Part shown: positions 17,873 to 27,323 of the stretch, piece by piece
How positions within the stretch are numbered: the first letter of the stretch is position 1
Layout of the letters: every line of letters begins with the position of its first letter
Source: CAWIHA01 sp963835855
GTDB lineage: Bacteria > Acidobacteriota > Terriglobia > Bryobacterales > Bryobacteraceae
Direction: 5' to 3'
Length of the DNA stretch: 64,000 nt
Assembly (NCBI GenBank): GCA_963835855.1
Contig: CAWIHA010000018.1
Span: forward strand, 220,923-284,922
Program-made: the position numbers and the translations under genes
The notes under the pieces: generated by a model
Database searches by the model: none
Seen by the model: the letters and a program-made list of their open reading frames with translations, nothing else
Told to the model about the DNA's origin: nothing

Positions 17873-20800
17873 ACAAGACCATCCTCTCTCCTCTCCGAGC
17901 CGCGACCATGAGGGAGCGGTTCGCCTGCCGAATGCCGGCCCAGGCCGCGTTGCTCTCTCTGTTGCTTTTGCTGTTCGCGGTGAACTCGCCGGCGTATTAT
18001 CCCTACTGGTGGTCCTCCAACTTCAGCAGCGGCACTCTCCCCTCGGGCTGGCACGTCAACGCTCCATTCCCGTATAGCCTCCCCCCTAGCGACTCGAACG
18101 TATTCGGATACCTAACCGGGTGCGGCTCGCTGATCTACCCAGGCGTAGCGCCCGACGGCACCTCCAACTACGAAGTGAAGCTGCGACTCGATTCCTCGCC
18201 AATTATGACCTCGGGTGTCGCAGCTCTCCTGCGCGCAAGCCCCGATGCGATGCCGGGGTCGAACCCGGGCAACCGATTTACCTGGGCCGCACAAGGCACG
18301 TACTATTCCGTCGAGGTGCAGAGGAACAATCTGGTGGTCAACATGCGGCAAAACGGGGTGCTGACCACCCTGGCTTCGACGCCGGCGCCGTTTCAGTGGA
18401 ACTCGGTGATCCGGGCCGTTATGCAGGGCCCCAAGAACATGATCCTGGTCTGGCTGGACAATGTTCTCTATATCGCGGTGCCGGCGGGCACAATCCAATC
18501 GGGTTCGCCGGGCGTGGCGGTTTGGCAAGATTCGAACGGCAGCAACGTGTGGGGAGGCGAGATCCAGGAAGCCGACCTCGGGCCGCTGGATACGATAGCC
18601 CCCGCGCCGATCGCGCAGAGCGCGATCACCGGCTCGGCCTACCCGGACCACGTCGATTTGCAATGGCAGGCGCCAGCGGACTACCACGTCAATGGCGAGC
18701 AGTATTCGCCGCAAACCATTCCCGATCCAAACGACACCGGCGCGGCGATCTACAAGATTTACCGCAACGGGCAGCTCCTGACGACCCCGTACGGGACGAC
18801 CCAATACAGCGACCGGGCCGTCTTGTCCTCGACCAGTTACACCTACACCATCTATACGGGCGATTACCATTACAACTTCGAGACCACGGGCGTGACCGTT
18901 ACGCTGGTGACGCCGCCGGCCGGGACTTCGGTTCCCGCGGACCAGACCATCGGGGTGCGGCCCACGGGAGCGTACTGGGGCGCGGGCGGCGAGCAGATCG
19001 ACCTGCAATCGGGCAATCTGAATTTCACGCTCCCGCTGCTCAAAGCGCAGGGGCGGGGCGGCACCGGGGCCGCGTTCGCGCTCAGCTGCAACTCGCGGCT
19101 GTGGCGGCAGGATTCGGGCGGCGTCTGGAAGCTGGGCGAAGACGTGGGCTACGGCTTCGGGTGGCGATTGCAGGCGGGGTCGCTGGTGCCGTACCTTTCG
19201 GGCGGCTTGATCCAGTACTACATTTTCACCGACTCCACCGGGGCCGAATACCGGCTGAACGTCAACAACAACAACATCTGGACATCGCAGGAGGGCTTGT
19301 ACGTCGAATACGATGCCACGGCGCTGCGGCTCTATTTCCCGGACGGCAGCTTCTGGGTGATGGGCTCGATCTCGGCCGGCACGGAGCAGGACGCGGGCAC
19401 GCGCTACCCCACACTGATCGAGGATACCAACGGCAACCAGATCCTGATTCGCTACCTGCCGGCCATCGGCTTCACGTTTCCGAACTCAAGCGCCCGGATC
19501 GGCCAGATCGAGGACGCGCGGGCGGTGAGCGTGTCTGGGGGGCGCGCGACCTACCAGTTCACCTACAACTCGGATTCCATCCCGCACCTGACGGGCATCG
19601 CGAACTCCATCCAGAGCGGTGAAACTTTCTCATTCGCGTATCTCGAGAACCAGGCGCTCACCTCGCCGTTCGGCGATGGCACGGCATTCGGCACCACCAC
19701 TTTGCTCCAGCAGGCCACGAATACGGCCCGCAACGATACCTTCGCGTTCGCCTACCCGGGCGGCTCGGGCGAGCTGGGGACGGCGACGCTGCCGAAAGGC
19801 GGCTCGCTGGGCTGGGCGTACGCGCCTTTCACCTACTCATCGGGCGCAACGTTCCGGGAGGTGCAGAACCGGTATTTGACGAAAGCGGCCGGAGCGGCTC
19901 AGACGACCTATACCTTCTCTCACGATTCCGGGGTTGGCGCCGTGCACGCCCAAACCGTGGTGACCGATCCCTCCGGCCCGGCCAAGGCGTGGTTTTTCGA
20001 TACGGCCGGCCCGGCGACGCTGGGCCTCGTGACCAGCCGGGAGGACCGCGTCTCGACGGGCGGAAGCGCCACACGGCAGCAGAATTACACCTGGACCCAG
20101 GACGCGGCGGGCACGCCCTACATCGCCACCGTGCTGACCACGCTCGATCCGGGCACGGCGTATCAGGCGCAGTCCCAGACCACCGAAACCTTGGATACGC
20201 ACGGCAACGTCACGCAAACGAACATCTACGATTACAACAACCTGACCACGCCCGCGCGCACCTACGTCAATACCTATCTCACGAACGGGAACTACACTTC
20301 GCAGCACATCTGGAGCCGGCTGGTATCGAGCACGGTCAATGGAACGGCGCTAGTGACGAACGCGTACGACCAGAACGGCCTCACCGACCGTCCTGGAATC
20401 CTGGAGCACGATAGCAACTACGGGACCTCCTTCGCCTACCGCGGGAATGTGACCCAAACAGTGACGCCGGGGGCGGTGAGGAACGTGAGCTACGATATCG
20501 GCGGCGCGGTGGTCACGGCGAACGACAACAACGGGCACAGCGTCGCGGTGACGTTGAGCTCGGCCACGAATTACACTGCCCCGAGCGCGCTCGCTCCCAA
20601 CAGCAACAGCAACCTGGGCAGCAGCTATACCTACAGCGGTTTCCTGGGCATCACTTCCGCAACGGACCCGAACGCGAGCACCGCGACCGTGGCTTACGAT
20701 ACGGCCGCGCGGCCAAGCCAAACGACTTCCCCGGATGGCGCCGTGACCTATTATTCGTACACCACGAACACGGCCGCGGCCACGACCAACGGCCACTGGC

Positions 20801-23589
20801 GGCGAAACACGCTGGACGGCCTGGGCCGCACCGTAACGATGACCGCCGGCGACTCCGGCGGAACGAAATCCGAGGTGGATTCGGTTTACGGCCCCTGCGC
20901 CTGCTCGCCGCTGGGGAAGCTGAAACAGGTGTCGCAGCCTTACGCTCCGGGCGGCACGCCGGTCTGGACCACCTACACCTACGATGCGCTGGGCCGGACG
21001 GTGCAGATCGCCCTGCCCGGCGGGACCGGCACGGTCGCCTACGCCTACCAGGGCAACACCACCACGGTGACGGATGCGGCGGGAAAATGGAAGACCTACA
21101 CGCGGGACGCGCTGGGCAACCTGGTCCACGTAACCGAGCCGGCGCCGGAGGGCGGCACGCACGAGACCTCTTACGTATATAACGTCCTGAACCAGTTGAC
21201 GCAGGTTTCGATGCCGCGCGGCGGGGTGACGCAGACTCGCACCTTCAACTACGACCCGGCGACCGCGCGCCTGATGAGCGCCACGAACCCGGAAAGCGGA
21301 ACGGTCAGCTATACGTACAACGCGGATGGCACCGTGGCGGCGAAGACGGACGCCAAGGGGCAGAAGATCGCTTACACCTACGACAGCTACGGCCGGACCA
21401 CGCAGGTGCAGCGGTACAACGCCTCGGGCGCGGCGGATCCCTGCCAGCAGACCTCGATCACTTACGATACTTGGTCCGACAATGCGGGGTTCTTCACCAC
21501 GGCGAACAGTTGGGGGCGGATGACCAGCTATCAATCCGGCGGCTTGGACCCGGCGCAGTGCCCGCCGGGGCAGTTTCTGGAGCTGTTCAGCTACACGCCC
21601 TCGGGGCGGGTCACCAGGAAGGTGTTGGCAGTCGTGCGCAACACCATTTTCAACAGGGCCAGCCTGGAGGCGGATTTCACCTGGGACAACGAGGGCAAGC
21701 GGACCTCGATCGCGTATCCATCGACTTACGTGCTCCAAAGCAACGGTTCGTATGTGTTGCAGGCGGGGCCTGTGTTCACCGACACCTACGATACGATGAG
21801 CCGGCCGGTCGGCCTCACGAGCAACGGTGTGGCCTGGGTGAGCAACGTGGCCTACGGGCCGTCGAACGAGCTGTTGCAGATGAAGCGGCTGACGGCGATC
21901 GTAGGCGGGCCAGCGTATGGTTGGTACGACGAGACCCGGACCTACAACGCGCGCTTGCAGTTGACCCGGCTGACCGTGAATAATGACCCTTCGGCGGCAG
22001 TGACTTACCCCAACGTGGATCTGGGCTACATTTACTCGCCCACGCAGAACAACGGCCGCATCGTGCAATCGGAGGATTACGTTTCGGGCGAAGAGGTCAA
22101 CTACAGCTACGACTCGCTGAACCGGCTCATTCTGGCCGAGACGACCGGGTCGCAGTGGGGGCAGTCGTTCAGCTACGATGGGTTCGGGAACCTGACCTCG
22201 GAGCAGGCGGCCAAAGGCACGGCCTACTCGGCCAACTTCAACTACAATGCGACGACCAACCGCATCGCCACGGCCGGCTACCAGTACGACGCCAACGGCA
22301 ACCTGACCGCGATGCCGAATGCAGGCATGACCTACGATATCGAGAACCGGCTGGCGCAGGCCACGCAGACGGTGAACGGGACCGAGCTGTACGGCTATGG
22401 CCTGGGCAACCGGAGGGTGTGGAAGCAGTCGGCGGACGGGACCGAGGAGTTTTATCTTTACGGCCCGGGCGGGGAGAAGCTGGGGACGTACACGGTGATG
22501 AGCTCCGGCTACTTTTTCTTTCAGGAGAAGAAGACGGACGTTTATTTCCGGCAGCAGTTGATTTGGGAAGGGCCGCTGGCCTCGGGGACGGGCGCGGGTG
22601 GGGCGCTGGTGCTGGACCGTTTGGGGACGGCGGTGGTGAAGGACGGCCAGAAGTACGCGTACTTCCCGTATGGCGAGCCGCGCGTGGGCACGGGCGACCA
22701 CTTCGCGACCTACCAGCGCGACGCCACCGGCTTCGATTACGCCCTGAACCGCTACTACTCGAACGTGGCCGGGAGGTTCTTGACGCCGGACCCGTACGGC
22801 GGCAGCGCGTGGCGCATCAACCCGCAGAGCTGGAATAGGTACACGTATGCAGGCGACGACCCGGTGAATGCGAACGATCCCGAAGGGCTGAACGTAACCT
22901 GGCTGCCGCCAGCCGGCGGAGAGGAGGGGCCCCCCCAGGGTGCCTGCGACATCTTCCCGAACATGTTTTTCCCGGAGTGCGGGCGCAACGAGGGCGCCTG
23001 GATAGGGATGTCCTTCCTGTTCAACGAGACCCAGTTGGCCACTTGGGAAGGCGGGACATCGCACGGTTGGCTTTTGACGGTCAAAGGGCTGAGCACGACC
23101 AGCGTAAAAGCTGTTACCGTGCAAAATGACCTTCGCTGGCTGCAACAGGCCATCCTGGACAATTCCGACTGTGCCAAGTGGTTGAACGGCAGCACATCGG
23201 CGATCAATTACATGCTCAATACCCCTGGCAGCGGTGCAACAGCCATGATGGTCGGCGTCGGTTCGTTTAGCCCCAGTGGCGACAACGCGGCCGCAGGCAC
23301 CGGCGGCACGAATCTCACGCCCGGTTCAATGCTGATAACGGTAAATGTTAACGGCGCATTCTTCAAGCCGGGTCCATCGACTGCGGTTGGATACGGTGTT
23401 CCATCTTGGATAACAGGTGGAACGGATGCTGCCAAGGCCTTGATTCTGCTCCATGAACTAGCGCATGATTTAGGAGCCGCGGGCTTCGATCAGAACGATG
23501 GGGATAATCCAGCTGCACAGGCAGCTAACAACAGCCTAGTAATGCAGAACTGCGGTGATGTCGTAAAGCAAGCAGCCGGAGCACCATAA
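17869..23589 (+). CDS. RHS/YD-repeat exported protein with zincin-like C-terminal tip
   Basis: 1906 residues. A hydrophobic signal segment lies near residues 22-45. Then come a concanavalin/LamG-like beta domain (about 60-235), a fibronectin III-like module (about 245-345), a long RHS/YD repeat shell (about 380-1600), and the RHS core end YYSNVAGRFLTPDPYGG, closing with DPEGL at about residue 1674. The last 232 residues are a tip with LLHELAHDLG (HExxH zinc site, about residue 1861) and Cys at DCAKW and MQNC. Family knowledge: RHS shells encase a toxic tip released by self-cleavage next to the core end. Inference: an exported polymorphic toxin with a metallopeptidase tip. A later start at ATG 17932 would remove codons made of a dispersed repeat. 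No PAAR domain is seen. Confidence 0.88.
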   Translation: MNKTILSPLRAATMRERFACRMPAQAALLSLLLLLFAVNSPAYYPYWWSSNFSSGTLPSGWHVNAPFPYSLPPSDSNVFGYLTGCGSLIYPGVAPDGTSNYEVKLRLDSSPIMTSGVAALLRASPDAMPGSNPGNRFTWAAQGTYYSVEVQRNNLVVNMRQNGVLTTLASTPAPFQWNSVIRAVMQGPKNMILVWLDNVLYIAVPAGTIQSGSPGVAVWQDSNGSNVWGGEIQEADLGPLDTIAPAPIAQSAITGSAYPDHVDLQWQAPADYHVNGEQYSPQTIPDPNDTGAAIYKIYRNGQLLTTPYGTTQYSDRAVLSSTSYTYTIYTGDYHYNFETTGVTVTLVTPPAGTSVPADQTIGVRPTGAYWGAGGEQIDLQSGNLNFTLPLLKAQGRGGTGAAFALSCNSRLWRQDSGGVWKLGEDVGYGFGWRLQAGSLVPYLSGGLIQYYIFTDSTGAEYRLNVNNNNIWTSQEGLYVEYDATALRLYFPDGSFWVMGSISAGTEQDAGTRYPTLIEDTNGNQILIRYLPAIGFTFPNSSARIGQIEDARAVSVSGGRATYQFTYNSDSIPHLTGIANSIQSGETFSFAYLENQALTSPFGDGTAFGTTTLLQQATNTARNDTFAFAYPGGSGELGTATLPKGGSLGWAYAPFTYSSGATFREVQNRYLTKAAGAAQTTYTFSHDSGVGAVHAQTVVTDPSGPAKAWFFDTAGPATLGLVTSREDRVSTGGSATRQQNYTWTQDAAGTPYIATVLTTLDPGTAYQAQSQTTETLDTHGNVTQTNIYDYNNLTTPARTYVNTYLTNGNYTSQHIWSRLVSSTVNGTALVTNAYDQNGLTDRPGILEHDSNYGTSFAYRGNVTQTVTPGAVRNVSYDIGGAVVTANDNNGHSVAVTLSSATNYTAPSALAPNSNSNLGSSYTYSGFLGITSATDPNASTATVAYDTAARPSQTTSPDGAVTYYSYTTNTAAATTNGHWRRNTLDGLGRTVTMTAGDSGGTKSEVDSVYGPCACSPLGKLKQVSQPYAPGGTPVWTTYTYDALGRTVQIALPGGTGTVAYAYQGNTTTVTDAAGKWKTYTRDALGNLVHVTEPAPEGGTHETSYVYNVLNQLTQVSMPRGGVTQTRTFNYDPATARLMSATNPESGTVSYTYNADGTVAAKTDAKGQKIAYTYDSYGRTTQVQRYNASGAADPCQQTSITYDTWSDNAGFFTTANSWGRMTSYQSGGLDPAQCPPGQFLELFSYTPSGRVTRKVLAVVRNTIFNRASLEADFTWDNEGKRTSIAYPSTYVLQSNGSYVLQAGPVFTDTYDTMSRPVGLTSNGVAWVSNVAYGPSNELLQMKRLTAIVGGPAYGWYDETRTYNARLQLTRLTVNNDPSAAVTYPNVDLGYIYSPTQNNGRIVQSEDYVSGEEVNYSYDSLNRLILAETTGSQWGQSFSYDGFGNLTSEQAAKGTAYSANFNYNATTNRIATAGYQYDANGNLTAMPNAGMTYDIENRLAQATQTVNGTELYGYGLGNRRVWKQSADGTEEFYLYGPGGEKLGTYTVMSSGYFFFQEKKTDVYFRQQLIWEGPLASGTGAGGALVLDRLGTAVVKDGQKYAYFPYGEPRVGTGDHFATYQRDATGFDYALNRYYSNVAGRFLTPDPYGGSAWRINPQSWNRYTYAGDDPVNANDPEGLNVTWLPPAGGEEGPPQGACDIFPNMFFPECGRNEGAWIGMSFLFNETQLATWEGGTSHGWLLTVKGLSTTSVKAVTVQNDLRWLQQAILDNSDCAKWLNGSTSAINYMLNTPGSGATAMMVGVGSFSPSGDNAAAGTGGTNLTPGSMLITVNVNGAFFKPGPSTAVGYGVPSWITGGTDAAKALILLHELAHDLGAAGFDQNDGDNPAAQAANNSLVMQNCGDVVKQAAGAP
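17894..17919 (+). repeat. Dispersed repeat, copy 2, inside the RHS 5' end
   Basis: GCCGCGACCATGAGGGAGCG differs by one base from copy 1. It encodes the odd N-terminal residues LRAATMRERF ahead of the signal peptide, suggesting a repeat became part of the reading frame or that translation really starts later. Confidence 0.6.
22075..22890 (+). repeat. RHS core direct repeat, parent copy
   Basis: The 3' part of the RHS core recurs nearly base for base at 24530-24877, 28209-28661, 30322-31137 and 32548-33393, each time ending at the DP[EST]GL hinge and then changing completely. The copies start at different points but end at the same place. That is the layout expected of displaced RHS tips able to swap into the parent gene by homologous recombination. 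Confidence 0.9.
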
Positions 23590-23741
23590 GCAAAACAACT
23601 GCAAGCATTAGGCGAAGCATTACGCGAGGATAGGGACAGACCCATTCCAGGTCTGCAATACGGCGGAGGCGGCGATTACGGGTACGAGGAGTATGTAACA
23701 TCGATTATCACATACGACCTGTCTCCATTGTTCGACATACC
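23590..23741 (+). other. Open stretch after the RHS stop, likely tip debris
   Basis: After the RHS stop TAA the same frame stays open for about 49 codons (ALGEALREDRDRPIPGLQYG) to a TGA at about 23743. There is no start or ribosome-binding site. It may be the end of an older tip. Confidence 0.35.
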
Positions 23742-23888
23742 GTGAAACTATCCAGAACTACATTGTTCGGTGTGCTGGGAGTTGCTATGGCGAGTGGTTG
23801 CTTCGAGCAGCCACTGGAATCATGCTTTGCTTTTTTGCTTCGAGGCGATGTAGTGGTTAGCTGCGAGGGCAGGAAGCTCAGAGAATAA
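23742..23888 (+). CDS. Possible 48-residue lipoprotein
   Basis: GTG 23742 opens a short frame: a positively charged start, a hydrophobic run and Cys at residue 20 (VLGVAMASGC), resembling a small lipoprotein signal. No clear ribosome-binding site. The DNA around its end (TAATGCAGAACAGCGCTGAT) resembles the end of the parent tip (TAATGCAGAACTGCGGTGAT, about 23540-23560), so part of it may be tip debris. Its place just after the zincin tip makes an immunity role possible but unproven. Confidence 0.3.
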   Translation: MKLSRTTLFGVLGVAMASGCFEQPLESCFAFLLRGDVVVSCEGRKLRE

Positions 23889-23931
23889 TGCAGAACAGCG
23901 CTGATACCGTAAACACGCGTGGTGAGGATTT

Positions 23932-24429
23932 ATGCTCAGAACGTATAGTACATCCTTAAAGTCGCCCGTGGTGGTGCGCATCGCGGTGCTCTTGTCCTTG
24001 TCCGCTGCCGTTTGCTGGGCGCAGCCGCCTGGCCCTGCCGTGACGCGAATTGTTGGCGTAGAATACCCGTGGTTCGCGCGCGTCGCTGTCCTCCAGGGCA
24101 CCGTGAAGCTCGCAGCAACAGTGTCGCGGGAAGGCAGTGTCACGAACGTGCGCGTTATTTCTGGGCCGAAGCCATTGGCCGACGCGGCGAGCGACACGTT
24201 TTCAAAATGGCAATTTGCAGCGTGTCCGTCTGGCGACTGTCACGTTGAACTCACGTTCTCGTTTGTGCTGAACGGCTCGTGCAACGCCTGTAGCCACTGC
24301 CCGACCGAGTTTGAGGTGAATCTTCCTGACAAGGTCAGAATAACCTCCAAAAGCTTCAACGGTCCGTTGATGGTGGGGCACGGTGAGGGCGACTCGATCA
24401 ACGGAAACGACCCCAGTGGATCGCATTGA
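23932..24429 (+). CDS. Secreted TonB-C-like protein, candidate immunity to the parent tip
   Basis: 165 residues. A signal peptide ends near CWAQ; then a domain like the TonB C-terminus: YPWFARVAVLQGTVKLAATV, a variable middle, and ALSKW-type FSKWQF. It lacks the membrane-spanning, Pro-rich energy-transducer part, so it is not a working TonB. Four closely spaced Cys in GSCNACSHC could form disulfides. A clear homologue (29769-30239) follows another zincin tip in the same island, which suggests both serve similar tips in the periplasm. ATG 23932 has GTGAGGA upstream. Confidence 0.65.
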   Translation: MLRTYSTSLKSPVVVRIAVLLSLSAAVCWAQPPGPAVTRIVGVEYPWFARVAVLQGTVKLAATVSREGSVTNVRVISGPKPLADAASDTFSKWQFAACPSGDCHVELTFSFVLNGSCNACSHCPTEFEVNLPDKVRITSKSFNGPLMVGHGEGDSINGNDPSGSH

Positions 24430-24529
24430 GAGCAGTTCAACGCCGGGCGCGCCAGTGATCCAACGTGAGGATGAGCACGCCGTGGCGTCCGATCCGACGA
24501 AAAAGCCATAGTAGCGCCGCTCTGGCAGC

Positions 24530-25101
24530 TTCCGGCAGCAGTTGATCTGGGAGGGGCCGGTCGGATCGGGGACCGGCACGGGCGGCGCGCTGGTGCTGGA
24601 CCGGCAGGGGACGGCGGTGGTGAAGGACGGCCAGAGGGTGTCGTACTTCCCGTACGGCGAGCCGCGCGTGGGCGCGGGCGATCATTTTGCGACTTACCAG
24701 CGCGACGCGACCACCAGCTTCGATTACGCCATGAACCGGTATTACTCGAATGTCGCGGGCAGGTTCCTGACCCCGGACCCGTATCGCCGGAGCGCGCACC
24801 GCAGCAACCCGCAAAGCTGGAATCGGTACGCATACGTGCAAGGCGATCCGGTGAATGCCAATGACCCCAGCGGGTTGGATGATTGGGAGTTTACCTGCTC
24901 GGGCTCCCCGCCACAGTGCGGTTGGTTCTGGCAGGACCTCCCGTCCTACCCATGGGTCGTGGCCCCGGGCTACCCGGGCATGGCCGCCAACGCCCCGGCG
25001 GCGGTAGCCTGGCGGGATTTTGAATCTAACCCCGAATCGCAGTACGACCCGAATCAGCAGCTGAACTTTAGCTGCGACACGAGCGACCCTGTCAACGCGC
25101 A
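24530..25101 (+). pseudogene. Orphan RHS cassette 2, 5' part, interrupted by IS21
   Basis: From 24530 the DNA follows the parent RHS core (starting at the FRQQLIWEG codons) to the DPSGL hinge at about 24877, then a new tip begins (DDWEFTCSGSPPQCGW). At about 25101 an IS21-type element cuts it; its other half resumes at 27324. There is no start codon or ribosome-binding site of its own, as expected for a displaced tip. Confidence 0.8.
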
Positions 25102-25123
25102 TTTAGAACTGACCCCCTTTCGA

Positions 25124-25957
25124 TCATTCAGAATTGACCCCCGGTGACGTGAGTTGGATTGTAATGGGGGGGTATAGGTTTGCAGTCACCTCCTGTGCCG
25201 TGGTCTTGGCTTGGCGCTTTTCTTTCAGGCGATAGCTGTCGCCCCGGATGTTGATGACGGTGGAGCGGTGTAGAAGCCGGTCCAAGGCAGCGGCAGCCAT
25301 GATCGGATCGCCGGCGAAGACTTGTCCCCAGTCCGCGAAGGCCTTGTTGCTGGTGAGGATGATCGCCTGCTGCTTCTCGTAGCGCTCGCAGATAGCCTGG
25401 AACAGCAAGCTGGCGTGAGCGGTCTCCAGCGCGAGGTAGCCGACTTCATCGATGATGAGCAGCTTGGGCCGGGTGAGGTTCTTGATTTCCCGCGAGAGGC
25501 GGTTTTCAACCATGGCGCGCGCCATGCGGCGGGCCAGATCGATGGCCGTTGTGAAGTAGATGCGGTGGCCCATCTCGGCGGCGAGCACGCCGAGCGCGAT
25601 CGCCAGGTGCGTCTTGCCAACGCCGGGCGGGCCAAGGAAAACGACGTTCCGGCCTTGGTGCAGGAAGCGTCCTGTGGCCAGTTCGTCAATGAGCCGCTTG
25701 TCGATGGAAGGCTGCTGCTGAAAGTCGAAACCCTCGAGCCGTTTCTGATACGGCAGGTTGGCAAACTGCAAGTTCAGCCGTACGGTCTTTTCGTGACGGA
25801 AACTCAGTTCGGCATCGAGCAGGTATCCAAGGAAGTGTGTGTAGGACCAACCGGAGGCGGCAGCCTGCTGCGCGGCCTGATCGAGTTGCTGGCCGGCGAT
25901 TTCGAGTCCGAGTTGCTGGAGGGCGGCGCCGGCCTTCTGTTCATAAGCGATGCTCAT
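25124..25957 (-). CDS. istB: IS21 helper ATPase IstB
   Basis: 277 residues, a DnaC-like AAA+ protein. Walker A is GPPGVGKTH and Walker B LLIIDEVGY, with LTSNKAF (sensor 1) following. It joins target DNA and activates IstA for transposition. ATG 25957 overlaps the istA stop as ATGA; the longer frame to 26065 only reads across istA. Confidence 0.93.
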   Translation of the reverse strand: MSIAYEQKAGAALQQLGLEIAGQQLDQAAQQAAASGWSYTHFLGYLLDAELSFRHEKTVRLNLQFANLPYQKRLEGFDFQQQPSIDKRLIDELATGRFLHQGRNVVFLGPPGVGKTHLAIALGVLAAEMGHRIYFTTAIDLARRMARAMVENRLSREIKNLTRPKLLIIDEVGYLALETAHASLLFQAICERYEKQQAIILTSNKAFADWGQVFAGDPIMAAAALDRLLHRSTVINIRGDSYRLKEKRQAKTTAQEVTANLYPPITIQLTSPGVNSE

Positions 25958-27168
25958 TGGGCAGCCTCCTGATAGGCAGCCAGAGGTGCAGTCTCGACTT
26001 GCTGATTGAAGGTGAGCTGCCAGCGCGGAGGCGGCGTCTTGGCCTGGTGCAGCGACAGCTTCCACAGCGCCGCGATGTGCGCCGGATCGGCGACGGTTTC
26101 GCCAGCCTTCTGGGCCGGACTGTGTTCAGCGACGATGAGATCGCGGGCGCGGATGACGATCTTCTGTTCCTGGCGCCCGATGCACACGGTTTGCCCGGCA
26201 AACTCCGGCGGTATCGAGTAGCGGCTGCGCTCGAAGCGCACGAAGCCGTCGAAGCCTGCTTTGCGCGAAACAGGCTCGAAGAGCTGATACCGTGCCACGC
26301 TGTCCAGAGCAGTGAGCTCCTCCTGCTTCCAGAGGTCGAGAGGGCGCTGCTGTGTTGTCGCGTGAATGCGCGTGTTGGCGGTGTGTGTGAGCCAGTGGCG
26401 CGCCTGCGCATTGAGGTCCGCCAGATCGGTGAAGGAGCGGCCGTTGAGGAAGTTGTCCTTCACATAAGTGACCATGCGCTCGACCTTGCCCTTGGTGCGC
26501 GGACGGCGGATGCGGTGCGTCTTGATCGCAAAGCCGTAATGGGCGGCGAAATCCACAAACCAGGGATTCAGTTCCGTTGGGCTGAGCCGGACCTGCTTCA
26601 TGTTGTCGTAGAGGATGTCGCGTGTCCATCCGCCAAAGAAGTCGAAAGCGTTGCTGTGACAGCGGAGCAGCGCCGGTAGCTTCATCGATGAGGTGAACTC
26701 AACGTAGAGCATGCGGGAGAAGCTGAGCACCATGACGAACACGTACACGGGCAGGATATGTCCGGCGGGATCAGGAAAGCGGCCACAGTAGGCCCAGTCG
26801 GCTTGCGATTGTTTGCCGGGCGGGGTCTCAAAGCGCACGGCCAGTTTGCGAAGACGCTCCTGCTCGGGCTTGAGCGACTGCAGATAACGACGGAGAGTTG
26901 CAATCGAACCGGCGTACCCCATGGCCTGAATCTCGGGTAGAAGCCGCACGGCGGAAAGAGCGCACTCCTGATAGCGAGTCTGCAAATATTGTTTGAAGGG
27001 GTCGAGACAAGAATGGCGTTCCGGCTTACGGAACCCCGTGGGGCCCGCCTCGCGCAGGACGCGCCGAACCGTGTTCCGGCTGCGTCCCGACATTCGTGCA
27101 ATGGCTTTGATAGAGTGACCCTCTTTATGAAGTGATCTGATGTCCATCCATTCCTCCAGTTTGAGCAC
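25954..27168 (-). CDS. istA: IS21 transposase IstA
   Basis: 404 residues from GTG 27168, chosen because GAGGAGG (complement, about 27173-27180) lies just upstream; the frame can run to 27291 but crosses a strong hairpin. The N-terminal helix-turn-helix (SIKAIARMSGRSRNTVRRVL) binds the ends, followed by an integrase-core DDE domain (QADWAYCG for the first Asp, ILYDNMKQ for the second, TKGKVERMV for the Glu) and an SH3-like tail. Intact. Confidence 0.92.
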   Translation of the reverse strand: MLKLEEWMDIRSLHKEGHSIKAIARMSGRSRNTVRRVLREAGPTGFRKPERHSCLDPFKQYLQTRYQECALSAVRLLPEIQAMGYAGSIATLRRYLQSLKPEQERLRKLAVRFETPPGKQSQADWAYCGRFPDPAGHILPVYVFVMVLSFSRMLYVEFTSSMKLPALLRCHSNAFDFFGGWTRDILYDNMKQVRLSPTELNPWFVDFAAHYGFAIKTHRIRRPRTKGKVERMVTYVKDNFLNGRSFTDLADLNAQARHWLTHTANTRIHATTQQRPLDLWKQEELTALDSVARYQLFEPVSRKAGFDGFVRFERSRYSIPPEFAGQTVCIGRQEQKIVIRARDLIVAEHSPAQKAGETVADPAHIAALWKLSLHQAKTPPPRWQLTFNQQVETAPLAAYQEAAQ

Positions 27169-27217
27169 TCGGCCCTCCTCTGACCGCAAGGGTTCAGAGT
27201 AGCTGCCGGGCTGCGCC

Positions 27218-27276
27218 GTTGTGAGGACGGAACTCCAGCCCTCGCTACGCTCGGGCTTCCGTTCCGTCCTCACAAC
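27218..27276. repeat. Long perfect hairpin inside the IS21 right end
   Basis: GTTGTGAGGACGGAAC (27218-27233) pairs perfectly with 27261-27276. The 27-base centre folds further (AGCCC with GGGCT). It lies between the right terminal repeat and the istA start, where it could block read-through transcription into istA or be a transposase/host-factor site. Confidence 0.75.
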
Positions 27277-27323
27277 CAGTGGAGGGGTCAAATCTCCATG
27301 ATCGTTAAGGGGTCAGTTTTACA

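Larger units (their letters stand above)
25102..27323 (-). mobile_element. IS21-family insertion sequence
   Basis: A two-gene element (istA, istB on the minus strand) with imperfect inverted ends about 40 bases long. The left end carries AGAACTGACCCCC and AGAATTGACCCCC; the right end (complement) carries AAAACTGACCCC and AGATTTGACCCC, spaced alike, matching the doubled transposase sites of IS21 elements. No target duplication is obvious. Both genes are intact, so it may be active. It sits inside RHS tip 2. Confidence 0.88.

Noticed and set aside
20350..23145. A 931-codon open frame antisense to the RHS gene
   Set aside because: It mirrors the high-GC codon pattern of the RHS gene; its residues are Arg/Val/Pro-rich without domains, and the same shadow appears opposite the displaced RHS copies.
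23932..24429. A functional TonB energy transducer
   Set aside because: There is no membrane-spanning, Pro-rich spacer and no ExbB/ExbD gene; only a TonB-C-like domain after a cleavable signal.
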